Source of the DNA: Tenrec ecaudatus | Lineage: Eukaryota; Chordata; Mammalia; Afrosoricida; Tenrecidae | Assembly (NCBI RefSeq): GCF_050624435.1 | Contig: NW_027457644.1 | Coordinates: 178,501-242,500 of the forward strand | Direction: 5' to 3' | Length of the DNA stretch: 64,000 nucleotides | Part shown: piece after piece, positions 54,516-64,000 of the stretch | How the letters are laid out: each line of letters starts with the position of its first letter | How positions within the stretch are numbered: the first letter of the stretch is position 1 | Program-made: the position numbers and the translations under genes | Notes under the pieces: generated by a model | Told to the model about the DNA's origin: nothing | Databases searched by the model: none | The model's input: only the letters and a program-made list of their open reading frames with translations

Positions 54516-55154
54516 GCCCATTTATTTTTTCTCTGCATACCGACACCAATCCAATACCCAAAGCTTTACCCAATGGGTGGAGATCTACTTCTAAAACATG
54601 AATATAGAAAAATCGCTTTTGCTTGAAGGCTCTCAAGGAAATGCTCACTGAAAACTCCATTCCTATTATCTCACCTCCCCCAAATTAGTCTTCTTCTGGG
54701 CTTTCAGTCACACCAAGATCTCTCCTTCCCCAAGGCCTTTACATGCACTGTCACCTCTTCCAAGCCCTGAAGTGCCAAGTTCAAAGTTCCAGTTAATCTC
54801 CCTGATCCTGAATTTTAAGAACTGTGTGTGTGGGAGGGAAGGGGTTGGGCTGTTTGTTGAACTGCTGGGTTTTGGAGCCATATGTTATGCAACCTCATTT
54901 TGTCAATGACTGGTTAATTAATGCAGCATTCATTTGCCCTTCTTCCACTCACAGCACATGGCTTGTATCTTTGGGATCACTCTTCCACCATGCTCCATCT
55001 CCATGCTTCTGCTGGCATTGACCCAATCTGCCAGCTCCAGGCCTGGCTAGTCAGGGCATGACTTTCCTCTGTCCAAAGGGACTGGGTCAGACTCAGTATG
55101 TGACTCATGCTAGGTTAATGATATCTAACCCTAAAAAATGCCCCAGAAACAATT
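54516..55154. other. Unique sequence
   Basis: Possible L2/MIR-like remnant near 54720-54800 (CAAGGCCTTTACATGCACTG). No gene seen. Confidence 0.4.
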
Positions 55155-55327
55155 ACCCCATTGCCAATGAGTCCATTTTGAATCATAGAAGGCCCCTATG
55201 GGGTTTCTCAGACTGTAAATATTTATGTGAACAGAAAGTTCCATCTTTTTCCCTATGAGGTAGCTGGTAGGGTAGCACTGCCAACCTTGCAGTTAGCAAT
55301 CCAATGCTTACCTGATAGTACCACCAA
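55155..55327 (-). mobile_element. AfroSINE-type SINE, antisense
   Basis: CCCATTGCCAATGAGTCCAT, CTATGGGGTTTCTCAGACTG, CTTGCAGTTAGCAATCC. Moderately diverged. Confidence 0.83.
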
Positions 55328-56326
55328 TGATTAGAAAGGAAAAGAGCCTCTCTCTAATAGAATTCCTGAGCTTCTAGATAAAACTACAGCTGTCATCAGG
55401 AAGCCTGCGTGAAACTCAAAAGGAAACAGCACTGAAAGGAAAAGGTTCAAACTCTGATGGTATCAACTGAGTGCCAGAACCCAGCTATTCCTGATGCTCT
55501 GGCCCCAGACTTACAAATTCCATAAACCTACCCATTAATTCCTTCTCCTGCTCCTTCCCTTCTCACGCCCCAAGGTACTTTGACTTAGCCTTGAAGGCAC
55601 TCACAACTTCACGGGTTCTGCCTTGCACAGGTGTCTGCTTGCTTCCAGTTCAGTCCTGACATTGTCCCTATCTTTAGCCATGTTAGGCTTGCGTCCTAGA
55701 GCTTTCCTTTGCTTGTCTCCCTATTGCTCTTGTCCTATGAAGTCTGTGGCATTATCTTTAAGGCTAAGTCCTGCCCTTTCGCTTTCGTAGAAATCTGTCT
55801 CTGTATCTTGGCTCGTGGCAGGTTGTGTCCTTCAAAGATGACTGTCCTAATGTTGCACATCGCACATTCTCTTGTTACAAGATGAGTTTGTGTTCATTTT
55901 TCCAGAAACAGGGCCTGCTTTCCCTCTTCCTTGCATCTTGGCAGGCCTTTGACTATGGCAGAAGTGTTGCTCTGTGACTTCCACCTGGTCGTATTGGGTT
56001 CTTCACCATTGGGACCCTGTCAGGATATTGCAAGGAAGACCAAGCCAAATGAAAATGTCACATATAGGGTTCTTCTTGAGTTCCAACCAAAAGAAGTATC
56101 AGTCGTGTGAGGGAGTGAGTCTTAAGAGAGCTGCAGCCTCTGTCCTTTGAGCTACCCCAGCTAATGCTTGATGAAGCAAAAACTAGTGTCCTCACTGAGC
56201 TCTGCCCAGATTGCAGATTTGTGAACAAAATTGATATTATCATTACTTTAAGATGTTATTTGTGGGGATACTTTCTGTTAGCAGCAGATCATCAGAATAC
56301 TGCCTAATCAGACTGCATTGCCAGTT
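55328..56326. other. Unique sequence
   Basis: About 1 kb without recognisable repeats or exons. Confidence 0.45.
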
Positions 56327-56358
56327 TTACTCTCTCTCTCTCTCTCTCTCCCTCTCTC

Positions 56359-56415
<57 letters not shown>

Positions 56416-56460
56416 ATATATATATATGTAGATAGGTAGATAGGTAGATAGATAGATAGG

Positions 56461-56521
<61 letters not shown>
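56327..56521. repeat. Palindromic (TC)n-(TATC)n-(TA)n-(GATA)n microsatellite
   Basis: A CT tract leads into about 13 TATC units, a short TA run, then GATA/GGTA units to 56521. TATC and GATA are reverse complements, so the two halves can pair as a long hairpin. Confidence 0.95.
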
Positions 56522-56522
<1 letters not shown>

Positions 56523-56554
56523 TCCTCCACTCATCTGTCAGTTGGTTGTACTAT

Positions 56555-56985
56555 AATGGTTTGTGTATTGTTATGATGCTGGAAGGTCTGTTCCAAGAAT
56601 TTCAAATACCAGCAGGACTGCCCATGGTGGACAGGTTTCAGTGAAGCTTCTAGACTAAGACAGACAAGGAAGAGGGGCCTGCCAGTCCACTTCCAAAAAT
56701 TACTGAAAGAAAACCTTATGGATCACAAGAGAACACTGACTGACTAATGTGTTTTGGACACAGTATCAGTGGACAATTCCTAGAGGAAGACATCATATTT
56801 CATGAAATAGAGGGACAGGGAAGATCCTTGTTGAGGCAGATTGACCTAATCGCTGCAACAATGGACTTCAACATTCAGGAATGTGTGACAATTGTGCAAG
56901 ATCAGACAGCACTCCATTCCATTTCATATAAGGTCTCCATGGATCACAGTAGACTTGATGGCACTCTCTATATGTTTGTCTTCAG
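56555..56985 (+). mobile_element. Internally deleted RTE element (5' block joined to 3' end)
   Basis: The 5' block (GTTATGATGCTGGAAGGTC, CATGGTGGACAGGTTTCAG, CTAAGACAGACAAGGAAG) passes near 56740 straight into the 3' end (TGTTTTGGACACAGTATCAG, GATTGACCTAATCGCTGCAA, CAGTAGACTTGATGGCACTC). The whole coding region in between is missing. Confidence 0.8.
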
Positions 56986-57694
56986 TGACTTCCCATAGGG
57001 CTGCTCTGCCTGGCAGCCTCTATTCTTCATGCTTCCAAATGGGGAGCACAACAGGTCCATAGTCACTGATATTCCCCTCAATCCCCAGGTAAAGTAAGGA
57101 GGCATGAAGCTAACTAGGTTGTTCTCTTTGCCTTGTCTCTCTTCCTTTTCCCCTCCTCCAACAGGGCTAGAGGGGGTAAATACTTACCTTGCAGTCTAGA
57201 AGAGAATTTCTTCCACACCAAAATCTTCTCCTTCCTCAAAAGGCACATACATGCTTTCTCCTTGTTTTGAATTAAAATGGCAGATGGGATGGTAGGAAAG
57301 AAAATGAACTAGTCTAACAGAATGGCCAAACAGATTTACCTTCCACATAAGGATGCAAATAACTCCTCAATCTTGTTATAGAGCCATGATATGATGAGCT
57401 CCATCAAAGCAGAGTAGAACACCACGGAGGTCAGACCAGAAAGACCATATTGAGTTGATTTTGTATGAGAGATTCTAGTTGCTAATTATACTTTTCATAA
57501 CAGACAGATGGCAGGTATAGAAGCCAAGACTTAAAATGTCTTTATCTAATTGCCTGCCTAAATATATATTTGCAATATGGTCTTCAAAGGGAATACTTTC
57601 TTTACCTTAAATTCCATTTCTTTTTCTGCTCTTTTATGTAGTTTTATTTAAGTATCATTGATGTACAATAAACCATAGTGTGTTTTGCTCTTTG
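56986..57694. other. Unique sequence
   Basis: No repeat or gene recognised. Confidence 0.4.
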
Positions 57695-58560
57695 AGGTTT
57701 TTAAAAAGAATCATTTTATTGGTGGCTCCTACAACTCTTATCACAATCTATACATACATCCACTGTGTACATTTGTTGCCATCATCATTCTCAAAACATT
57801 TGCTTTCTACTTGAGCCCTTGGTATTAGCTCCTCATTTCCCCTCCTACCCCCTCCCCCTCCCTCATGGACCCTTGATAATTTATAAATTATTATTCTGTC
57901 CTATCTTACACTGTCCGACATCTACCTTCACCCACTTTTTTGTTGTCCCTCCCTCATGGAGGAGGTTATATGTAGATCCTTGTAATCAGATCCCTTTTTC
58001 TACCCCACCTTTCCTCCACCCTCCTGTTATTGCTACTCTCAGCACTGGTCCTGAAGGGGTCATCTGTCCTGGTTTCCCTGTGTTTCCAGTTCCTATATGG
58101 ACCAGTGTATATTCTCTGGTCTAGCCAGGTTTGTAAGGTAGAATTGGGATCATGATAGTGGGAGCGGTAGCATTTAGGAACGAGAGGAAAGTTGTATGTT
58201 TCATCGTTGCTACACTGCATCCTGACTGGCTCATCTCCTCCCAGCGACCCTTCTGTAAGGGGTTGTCCAGTTGCCTACAGATAGATCTTGGATCTCCTAA
58301 CTGTACCCGCCCTCATTCACAATGATATGATTTTTTTGTTCTTTGATGCCTGATACCTGATCTCTTCTACATCTTGTGATCACACAGGCTGGTGTGCTTC
58401 TTTCATGTGCGCTTTATTGCTTCTGAGTTAGATGGCCACTTGTGAACCTTCTAGTCTTTAAAACCCTAGACTCTTTATCTTTTGATAGCTAGGCTCCATA
58501 AGCTATCTTCACCTCATTTGTTTATACACCCACTTTTTGTCTTGATTGATTGTGTCTGGA
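57695..58560 (-). mobile_element. L1 3' UTR, antisense
   Basis: Starts with the reversed tail (TTTAAAAAGAATCATTTTAT). It runs through CTCAAAACATTTGCTTTCTA, GTTGTCCCTCCCTCATGG, CACTGGTCCTGAAGGGGTC and GGTCTAGCCAGGTTTGTAAG to GGCTGGTGTGCTTCTTTC and TTGATAGCTAGGCTCC. Confidence 0.88.
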
Positions 58561-58812
58561 AGGTGACCATCATCCATATCTATAGGCTTAAGTCTTACCC
58601 ACAGGAAGCCTATTTTTATTTTATCCCTGGAACAAAATCTTGCAATAATTTTCTCTTTTTGGGTAAGTCCATCCTGAATCACTTATCCTTTAACATTTAA
58701 AAGAATTTATCTGTAACCAACCCCATTTATATAGTCTCATTCATGCTATTTCCACAATAATTGCTAATAACCCTATTTTTTAGAATCGGCAGAAAGCATC
58801 AGCATCAATATC

Positions 58813-58890
58813 CCATTGCCACTGAGTTGATTTCAACTCATGGGTACCCTATAGGTCAGAATAGTATTGCCTCATAGGTTTCCAAGGCTG
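58813..58890 (-). mobile_element. AfroSINE tail fragment, antisense
   Basis: CATTGCCACTGAGTTGATTT and GTACCCTATAGGTCAGAATA. It is cut at the A8 run that starts the next element. Confidence 0.75.
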
Positions 58891-58895
58891 AAAAA

Positions 58896-59280
58896 AAATC
58901 TCTTTATTGTGAGTTGGGTGAAGGTTTACAGAATACATCCGTTTTTCATTTGACAGTTCACACATATTTTGCTTCATGATATTGACTGCAGTCTGCTCAA
59001 CGTAATATCACTTATCGCACTTCCTCCTTGTTTTTCCTGTTTCCATTCCCCCTTCTTTCCTGACCCTTCTGAACTTGATCTTTGAATAAATTATATCCTT
59101 TTGATTCAAATAGTTGATTAGTGTTACTTTTTACCTTATAGATCTACCTATTGTTTGGCTGAAGATTGAGCCAAGGGAGTGAGTTCAGTTCCAGATCTGA
59201 AGGTGCCTAAGGACAACAGTCTTGTGGGTTCCAAGAATCTCTCTCTGAGCAATACCCCTGAACTTTTAAAATAAGTTTAA
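58896..59280 (-). mobile_element. Older L1 3' end, antisense (probable)
   Basis: CTCTTTATTGTGAGTTGGGT, AAGGTTTACAGAATACATCC and CAGTTCACACATATTTTGC are the reverse of the 3' terminal words of the older L1 at 21.1 kb. Inserted into a SINE. Confidence 0.65.
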
Positions 59281-59321
59281 ACTTTGTTGCACATATTTCT
59301 CCTATTCTATCCCAAAATTCC

Positions 59322-59530
59322 AAAGCAAACTCATTATCATTGTGTTGAAGCTGACTCATAGAGACCCTACAAGATAGAATAGAACTTCACCCTTTCATTT
59401 TCCAAGGCTTAAATCTTTACCAGAGCAGACAAACTCATATTTCTCACATGGACCACCTCATAGGTTAGAACCACTTACTTTGTGGTTAGGAGCTCAATGA
59501 GGAGTCCACTCTTCCATTAGAGCTCGTTAC
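59322..59530 (-). mobile_element. AfroSINE-type SINE, antisense
   Basis: GAAGCTGACTCATAGAGACC, CATTTTCCAAGGCTTAAATC, TTTGTGGTTAGGAGCTCAAT. The head is worn. Confidence 0.82.
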
Positions 59531-59589
59531 GAATGCTATCCAGGATTCCCTAATGCTATCCCTCTCAGATCAGTTGGTAGTGGTAACAA

Positions 59590-59710
59590 ATGTAAATCTT
59601 AAGGGGGTCAGACTGCCACATCGTAACTCTTCCTTGGGGAAGATGGTGGGTTTGAACTGCTGATTGATTAGCCCTTAAGTGCTTAATTACTGCCTCACCA
59701 GGGTTCTCCT
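59590..59710 (-). mobile_element. AfroSINE head half, antisense
   Basis: GGGAAGATGGTGGGTTTGAAC, then ACTGCCTCACCAGGGTTCTC. The tail half is lost. Confidence 0.78.
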
Positions 59711-60589
59711 TAACATCAGAAAAGTGGACATTTATTGGTTTATCTTGCTGGTCTCTGTTCCCTAAAAATTGCACTTCATCCACAGGGTTTTCTTCCACAA
59801 CACACAGCTGCTAGTGTTTTTTTTTTCCCACATGACTTCACCTTCCTGGTCAAAGCTGATTTGTCCAGTGCTAAACACACAATGAAAACATAGCCATATT
59901 TGCCCACTACAAAATTTGAAGTTAGACAGCAAGCTATTTGTTGAGTTTTTTGAATGACAGAAGTCTAAAAGGAAGTGTTATGATACAGGAAACAGTGAGT
60001 TTTGATGTCCAGGATCTATGCTGGGGACCCAGTTGGCACTCTGAATGACTATTCAAAGTGGTGGTATGAATTGTCCTCTTCCATGACCTACACATATAAT
60101 AGATATAACCACTAAGTCCATGATTTGACAAATGTCTTGTATGATTAAGTTTGCGTTCCCCATAGGATTAGATTCTGAGACAAAGGTTTTAATTAAGCCA
60201 TTTTTGGGGGAGATATCAATAAGGAAATGGGAAACAGACAAGGGAAAGAAGGCAGCCAATGAAAAGTACATTATCAAACAATTTAAAATTGTGGGCAACT
60301 GGAGGTTAATCTTACTGGAGACACTGTAGAAAATCCACTAGTTATTCTGCCCAGAATGTGAGGGAGTGTAGCTATTTGTCCAACAACTCCTATGGGTCAT
60401 TGGTTAAGGGTTACTCCAGGAAGCAAGAATTAACTCCACAACCTCCTAAGCCATGTATGCTCAGGTACAGTGGTCTACAGAAACTAGAGAAAGCAAGAAG
60501 AGAGATGTGCTGGACATTCGGAATTAGGCTAGCATGCCAAGTTGTCAGACATGTCAGGTTCTTGCACTATCATAACTTGAAAGTCACCA
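59711..60589. other. Unique sequence
   Basis: No gene. A T11 run at 59816. The part after about 60470 may already belong to the RTE element that follows. Confidence 0.4.
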
Positions 60590-62230
60590 TGATCCTGTGA
60601 GATATACCACTGGTATTTCAAACACAAGCATAGTTACCCGTGGTGGAAAATTTTCAGAAAATCTTACAAGCTAAATAGACTAGAAAGAATAACCTGCCAA
60701 TCTACATCTGAAAAAAAATAGTGGTGTTTGTGGAGCACATTGATAGCAGTGGAATATTTTTTCCTATAGTGCAAGATGATGAACCCCTCAAGTTGGAAGA
60801 CACTCAAAATATAATTGGGGAAGAGCTGTCTCCTCAAAGTAGAGTTGACCTTAGTGATATAAAGTTTTCAGGACCTATATTTGTTGATGTGGCAATGACT
60901 CAAAATGAGAAGAAACTGCAGTACTGCAATAACCACTAACAAGAAGATGGGATGCATGAAATATGGATCTAGAAAAATTGGAAGCCATGAAAAAATGGAA
61001 CACATAAAGATCAAACACTCTAGGTGTTATTGAACTGAAATAGACTGGTATTGGCCATTTTGAATGTCATAATAATATGGTTTACATACCAGAGTAACAA
61101 ATTTGAAAGGAATGGATGACTTTCATGTTAAAAAAGAGAATGTTTCAACATCGATTCCAATGTTCACCATTGTTAGGTGTAGAATATATTATACCTACAA
61201 GGATGAATAATTAATAAAGTTATTATTCAAATTGACACACCAACCACTAATGCTAACAATAAAGCCATTGAGGATTTTTACCAACCTTTTCAGTCTGAAA
61301 TTGATGAAACATGCAATCAAGATTACTGATGACTTGAATGCAAAAACTGGAAACTAAGGAGGAGGATCACTAGTTAGAAAATATGGCCATGGGGATGGAA
61401 GCCACATGGGAGATCTCATGATAGAATTTTCCAATAAGGATGGCTTATTGATTGAACATTTATTTTTCAGTGATGTAAACAGTAACCATAGACATGGATC
61501 ATGTATATTGGATAGAAATACACAGGAATTAAATCAACTACATCTGTTGAAATAAACTACTATATATACTCGAGTATAACCCAAGGCAACTAATTTTACC
61601 CCCCAAAACTGGGGTGCTTTTTCAGCATAAAAAATGTGCTGAAAAAAACTCGGCTTATACTCAAGTATTTACGGTATAAAGAAGTTCAATATCATCAGTC
61701 AAGAGACTGGAGACCAACTGTGGAACAAGCCATCAATGGCAAATTGAACTCGAATTCAAATAAAATTAAAACAAGTCCCCAAGAGTCAAAGTATGAATTT
61801 GAGTATATCTCATCTAAATTAGAGGATACTTCAAGAAGAAAGTTGACACATTGAACACAAATCACCTGAGATGATACGAGTTCTGCAATAATATCAAGAA
61901 CATCATAAATAAAGAAATTCAAAGATAATTAAAAAGATAGAAACTAAAGAAAAGACAAAATGGATGTCACCTTGAATGTGGAGTAGCTGAAGCCAATGAA
62001 AGAAATGATGAAGTACGAAAAAGAGAGAGAAATATAGAAATAATTGATGAAGTAAAGACGCTGAATAAAGAAGCTGAACACAAAATTTCAAAGGGGAATT
62101 CAAAAAGATGGAATAAAGAATTATATTAAAAGTTGCAAAGACCTGGAATGAGGACAGCAAAAGTGAAAAGCATGTGCATTTCACTAGCTGAAAAAATTGA
62201 AGAGAAATTCAAAATACAGAATTACACAGA
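60590..62230 (+). mobile_element. RTE/BovB LINE, decayed 5' half (endonuclease region)
   Basis: Collinear with the 5' UTR and apurinic-endonuclease part of the RTE ORF: ACTCAAAATATAATTGGGGA, GGACCTATATTTGTTGATGT, GACTGGTATTGGCCATTTTG, TTATTCAAATTGACACACCA, CAGTCTGAAATTGATGAAAC, GGATGTCACCTTGAATG. The endonuclease normally nicks target DNA for reverse transcription; here stops and frameshifts in every frame abolish it. The reverse-transcriptase half is absent, so this is not a normal 5'-truncated copy but one that lost its 3' end. A MITE lies at 61557-61681. Confidence 0.85.
61557..61681. mobile_element. Palindromic MITE inserted in the RTE endonuclease region
   Basis: Inverted ends of about 25 bp match at about 20 positions. 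The left arm includes ATACTCGAGTATAACCC and the right arm, on the reverse strand, ATACTTGAGTATAAGCC. An inner pair TTTTTCAGCA / TGCTGAAAAA adds a second stem. TA dinucleotides border it, and RTE sequence resumes on the other side (AAGTTCAATATCATCAGTC). Confidence 0.75.
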
Positions 62231-62823
62231 TAGCATCAAAAGAAGATGAAAGGGATTCACTGACCACATGAAGCCCAGGCTCCACAGCGCTGAGTCCAGA
62301 AGACCAAGATACCACAGGGTTCTCACTGCAGATTGCTCTGAAAGTGCTCACAGTAGTAGGCCCTGGATCAACTGGGGAAAATGTAGAACTCAAAATAAGA
62401 AGACTAACCTTAGGATATGATAGGCACTAGTGGAATTCCCATTTGACACCTGACCTCACCTCCATGGCTCAACTTTCAGCCCCCAAATAGGAGACCTATA
62501 CTGTCAACGATGTACAATTCAGAGCCCAGCATTTGTCAGGGAGTTACTCAGAAGGCAGGAAGGAATGTGAACGAAAGACCAATGGAAACGGCAAACAAAG
62601 TGAGGGAATAGGAAAAGTAGTATTGTGTTGTAGGTATTGCAATGAATATCATAAAACATTGCATGAATTGTAAGGAAAATCAATTTACTCTGTAGATTTT
62701 CCCTCACATCACAATCAAAACAGTGTAAAAAGAAAATAAGTCATATGACCGAGTACACTGGTAGATCTTGCTGAAGACCAATTTCCAGTGTTAAAAGATG
62801 TCACTTCGAGGAATAAGGCACAG
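62231..62823. other. Unique sequence
   Basis: No gene or known repeat recognised. Confidence 0.4.
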
Positions 62824-63010
62824 CTGAGCCCTAGTGGTATAGTGGTTACAAACATAATGCGTCAGAACCAACCCAGTTGGGTTGCTCAACACAAGATCAG
62901 CAGTTCTGCTCCCATACAAAGTTCCAGTATTGGAAACCCACAGGGATATCTCTCCCCTGTCCTATAGAGTTGCTAAGGGTTGGAATCAACTTGATGGCAG
63001 TGAACTGGAT
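62824..63010 (+). mobile_element. AfroSINE-type SINE
   Basis: CTGAGCCCTAGTGGTATAGT head, CACAAGATCAGCAGTTCTGC, CTCCCCTGTCCTATAGAGTT, CAACTTGATGGCAGTGAAC. An insertion in the head (CCAACCCAGTTGGGTTG) is itself palindromic. Confidence 0.87.
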
Positions 63011-63215
63011 GTAAGCCAGGCTGACTAGAGACACAAATCAAGTGCCACTCATATATGTGCAATAAATAGTTTTCTATCAAGGAGTCATTATAGTATTTCT
63101 ATTTCAAGGAAATATCCCAGGCCAGTCCAACTCAAGTCCATAAGTCCAACACTAGCCCATAAGTTCCTTTCCAACTTACGCAGTTACATGCAATGATGCA
63201 GAATGCAGAATCGCT
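63011..63215 (+). mobile_element. Dispersed repeat 'family A' 5' part
   Basis: CCAGGCTGACTAGAGACAC, ATCCCAGGCCAGTCCAACTC, AAGTCCATAAGTCCAACACT and CATGCAATGATGCAGAATGC parallel the copy at 53966-54130. It runs directly into the minisatellite. Confidence 0.6.
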
Positions 63216-63966
63216 GGAGGGCTTCTGACTTCGTGTCTTTTTACAAACACACACACACTCACACTCACACCCTTGCAGAACCTCTAGAGGGCTTCTGACT
63301 TCGTGTCCTTTTTACACACACACACTCACACATATGCAGAATCTCTTGAGTGCTTCTGACTTCATGTCCTTTACACACACACCCACACACAACCTTGCAG
63401 AATCTCTAGAGGGCTTCTGACATCGTGTCATTTTTATACACACACACATACTCACACTTATACCCTTGCAGATTCTCTGGAGGGCTTCTGAATTAGTGTC
63501 TTAATTAGTCACACACACAAACACTCACACCCTTTCCTAATATCTGGAGGGCTTCTGACTTTGTGTCCTTTACACTCACATCCACACAAAATCTTCAAGA
63601 ATCTCTAGAGGGCGCCTGGTATCGTGTCCTTTTTAAACACACACACACATACTCACACTCATACCCTTGCAGCATTTTAGGAGAGCTTCTGACTTCTTCT
63701 CCTTTTTACAGGCACACACACATACACACCGTTGCTGAAACTCTAGAAGGCTTCTGAATTGTTTTCCTTTTTACACAAACACACAAACATTCTTGCAGAA
63801 TCGCTGGAGGGCTTCTGACTTCGTGTCTTTTTACAAACACACACACACACTCACACTCAGACCCTTGCAGAACCTCTAGAGGGCTTCTGACTTCTTGTTC
63901 TTTTTACACAAACACACACACACACACCATGGCAGAATCTCTAGAGGGCTTCTGACTTCGTGCCCT

Positions 63967-64000
<34 letters not shown>
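63205..64000. repeat. Minisatellite, 61-73-bp monomers with (AC)n, higher-order period ~590 bp
   Basis: Twelve monomers (GGGCTTCTGACTTCGTGTCC plus an AC-rich part plus GCAGAATCTCTAGA), with the GCTTCTG word at 63221, 63291, 63352, 63413, 63484, 63551, 63612 (variant), 63685, 63750, 63811, 63883 and 63948. Monomers 1-2 and 10-11 are nearly identical, which gives a nine-monomer higher-order unit. It ends in a pure AC run at the window edge. Confidence 0.93.

Overview
This is mammalian, repeat-dominated, gene-poor nuclear DNA. The repeat mixture points to an afrotherian and most probably a tenrec (Tenrecidae, for example Echinops). There are about forty copies of an AfroSINE-type tRNA-derived SINE, many RTE/BovB LINE pieces whose 3' ends finish in (AAC)n, and L1 elements with a distinctive 3' UTR. 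There are also many short hAT elements that look like SPIN ('Space Invaders'), a horizontally transferred transposon known from tenrec but not generally from other afrotherians. Family names come from recall of consensus sequences; no alignment was run.

Layout. 1-4544 is a tandem array of a composite unit of about 460 bp (SPIN-like hAT plus RTE 3' end) that runs off the left edge. 4.5-15.7 kb is unique sequence with SINEs, RTE fragments, an old L1M and a GC-rich degenerate minisatellite. 15.7-16.8 kb holds a second, inverted array of the same composite unit, interrupted by an L1. 18.76-19.75 kb carries three decayed exons of a spectrin-repeat protein, perhaps SPTBN5. 20-38 kb is unique DNA with SINEs and a young L1 whose 16-bp target-site duplication is perfect. 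38.5-50.3 kb contains two solo LTRs with 4-bp duplications and a longer L1 with a perfect 19-bp duplication and a doubled 3' end. 52.4-52.6 kb has an interstitial telomeric block set between two inverted 16-bp arms. 53-59 kb holds antisense L1 3' ends, microsatellites and an internally deleted RTE. 60.6-62.2 kb is the decayed 5' half of an RTE element, itself carrying a small MITE. 63.2-64 kb is a minisatellite with higher-order structure running off the right edge.

No intact host protein-coding gene, functional tRNA or rRNA gene, or CRISPR array is supported. Nearly all long open frames are antisense or chance frames in repeats. The most unusual material is the composite transposon-derived satellite, present at two loci in opposite orientation.
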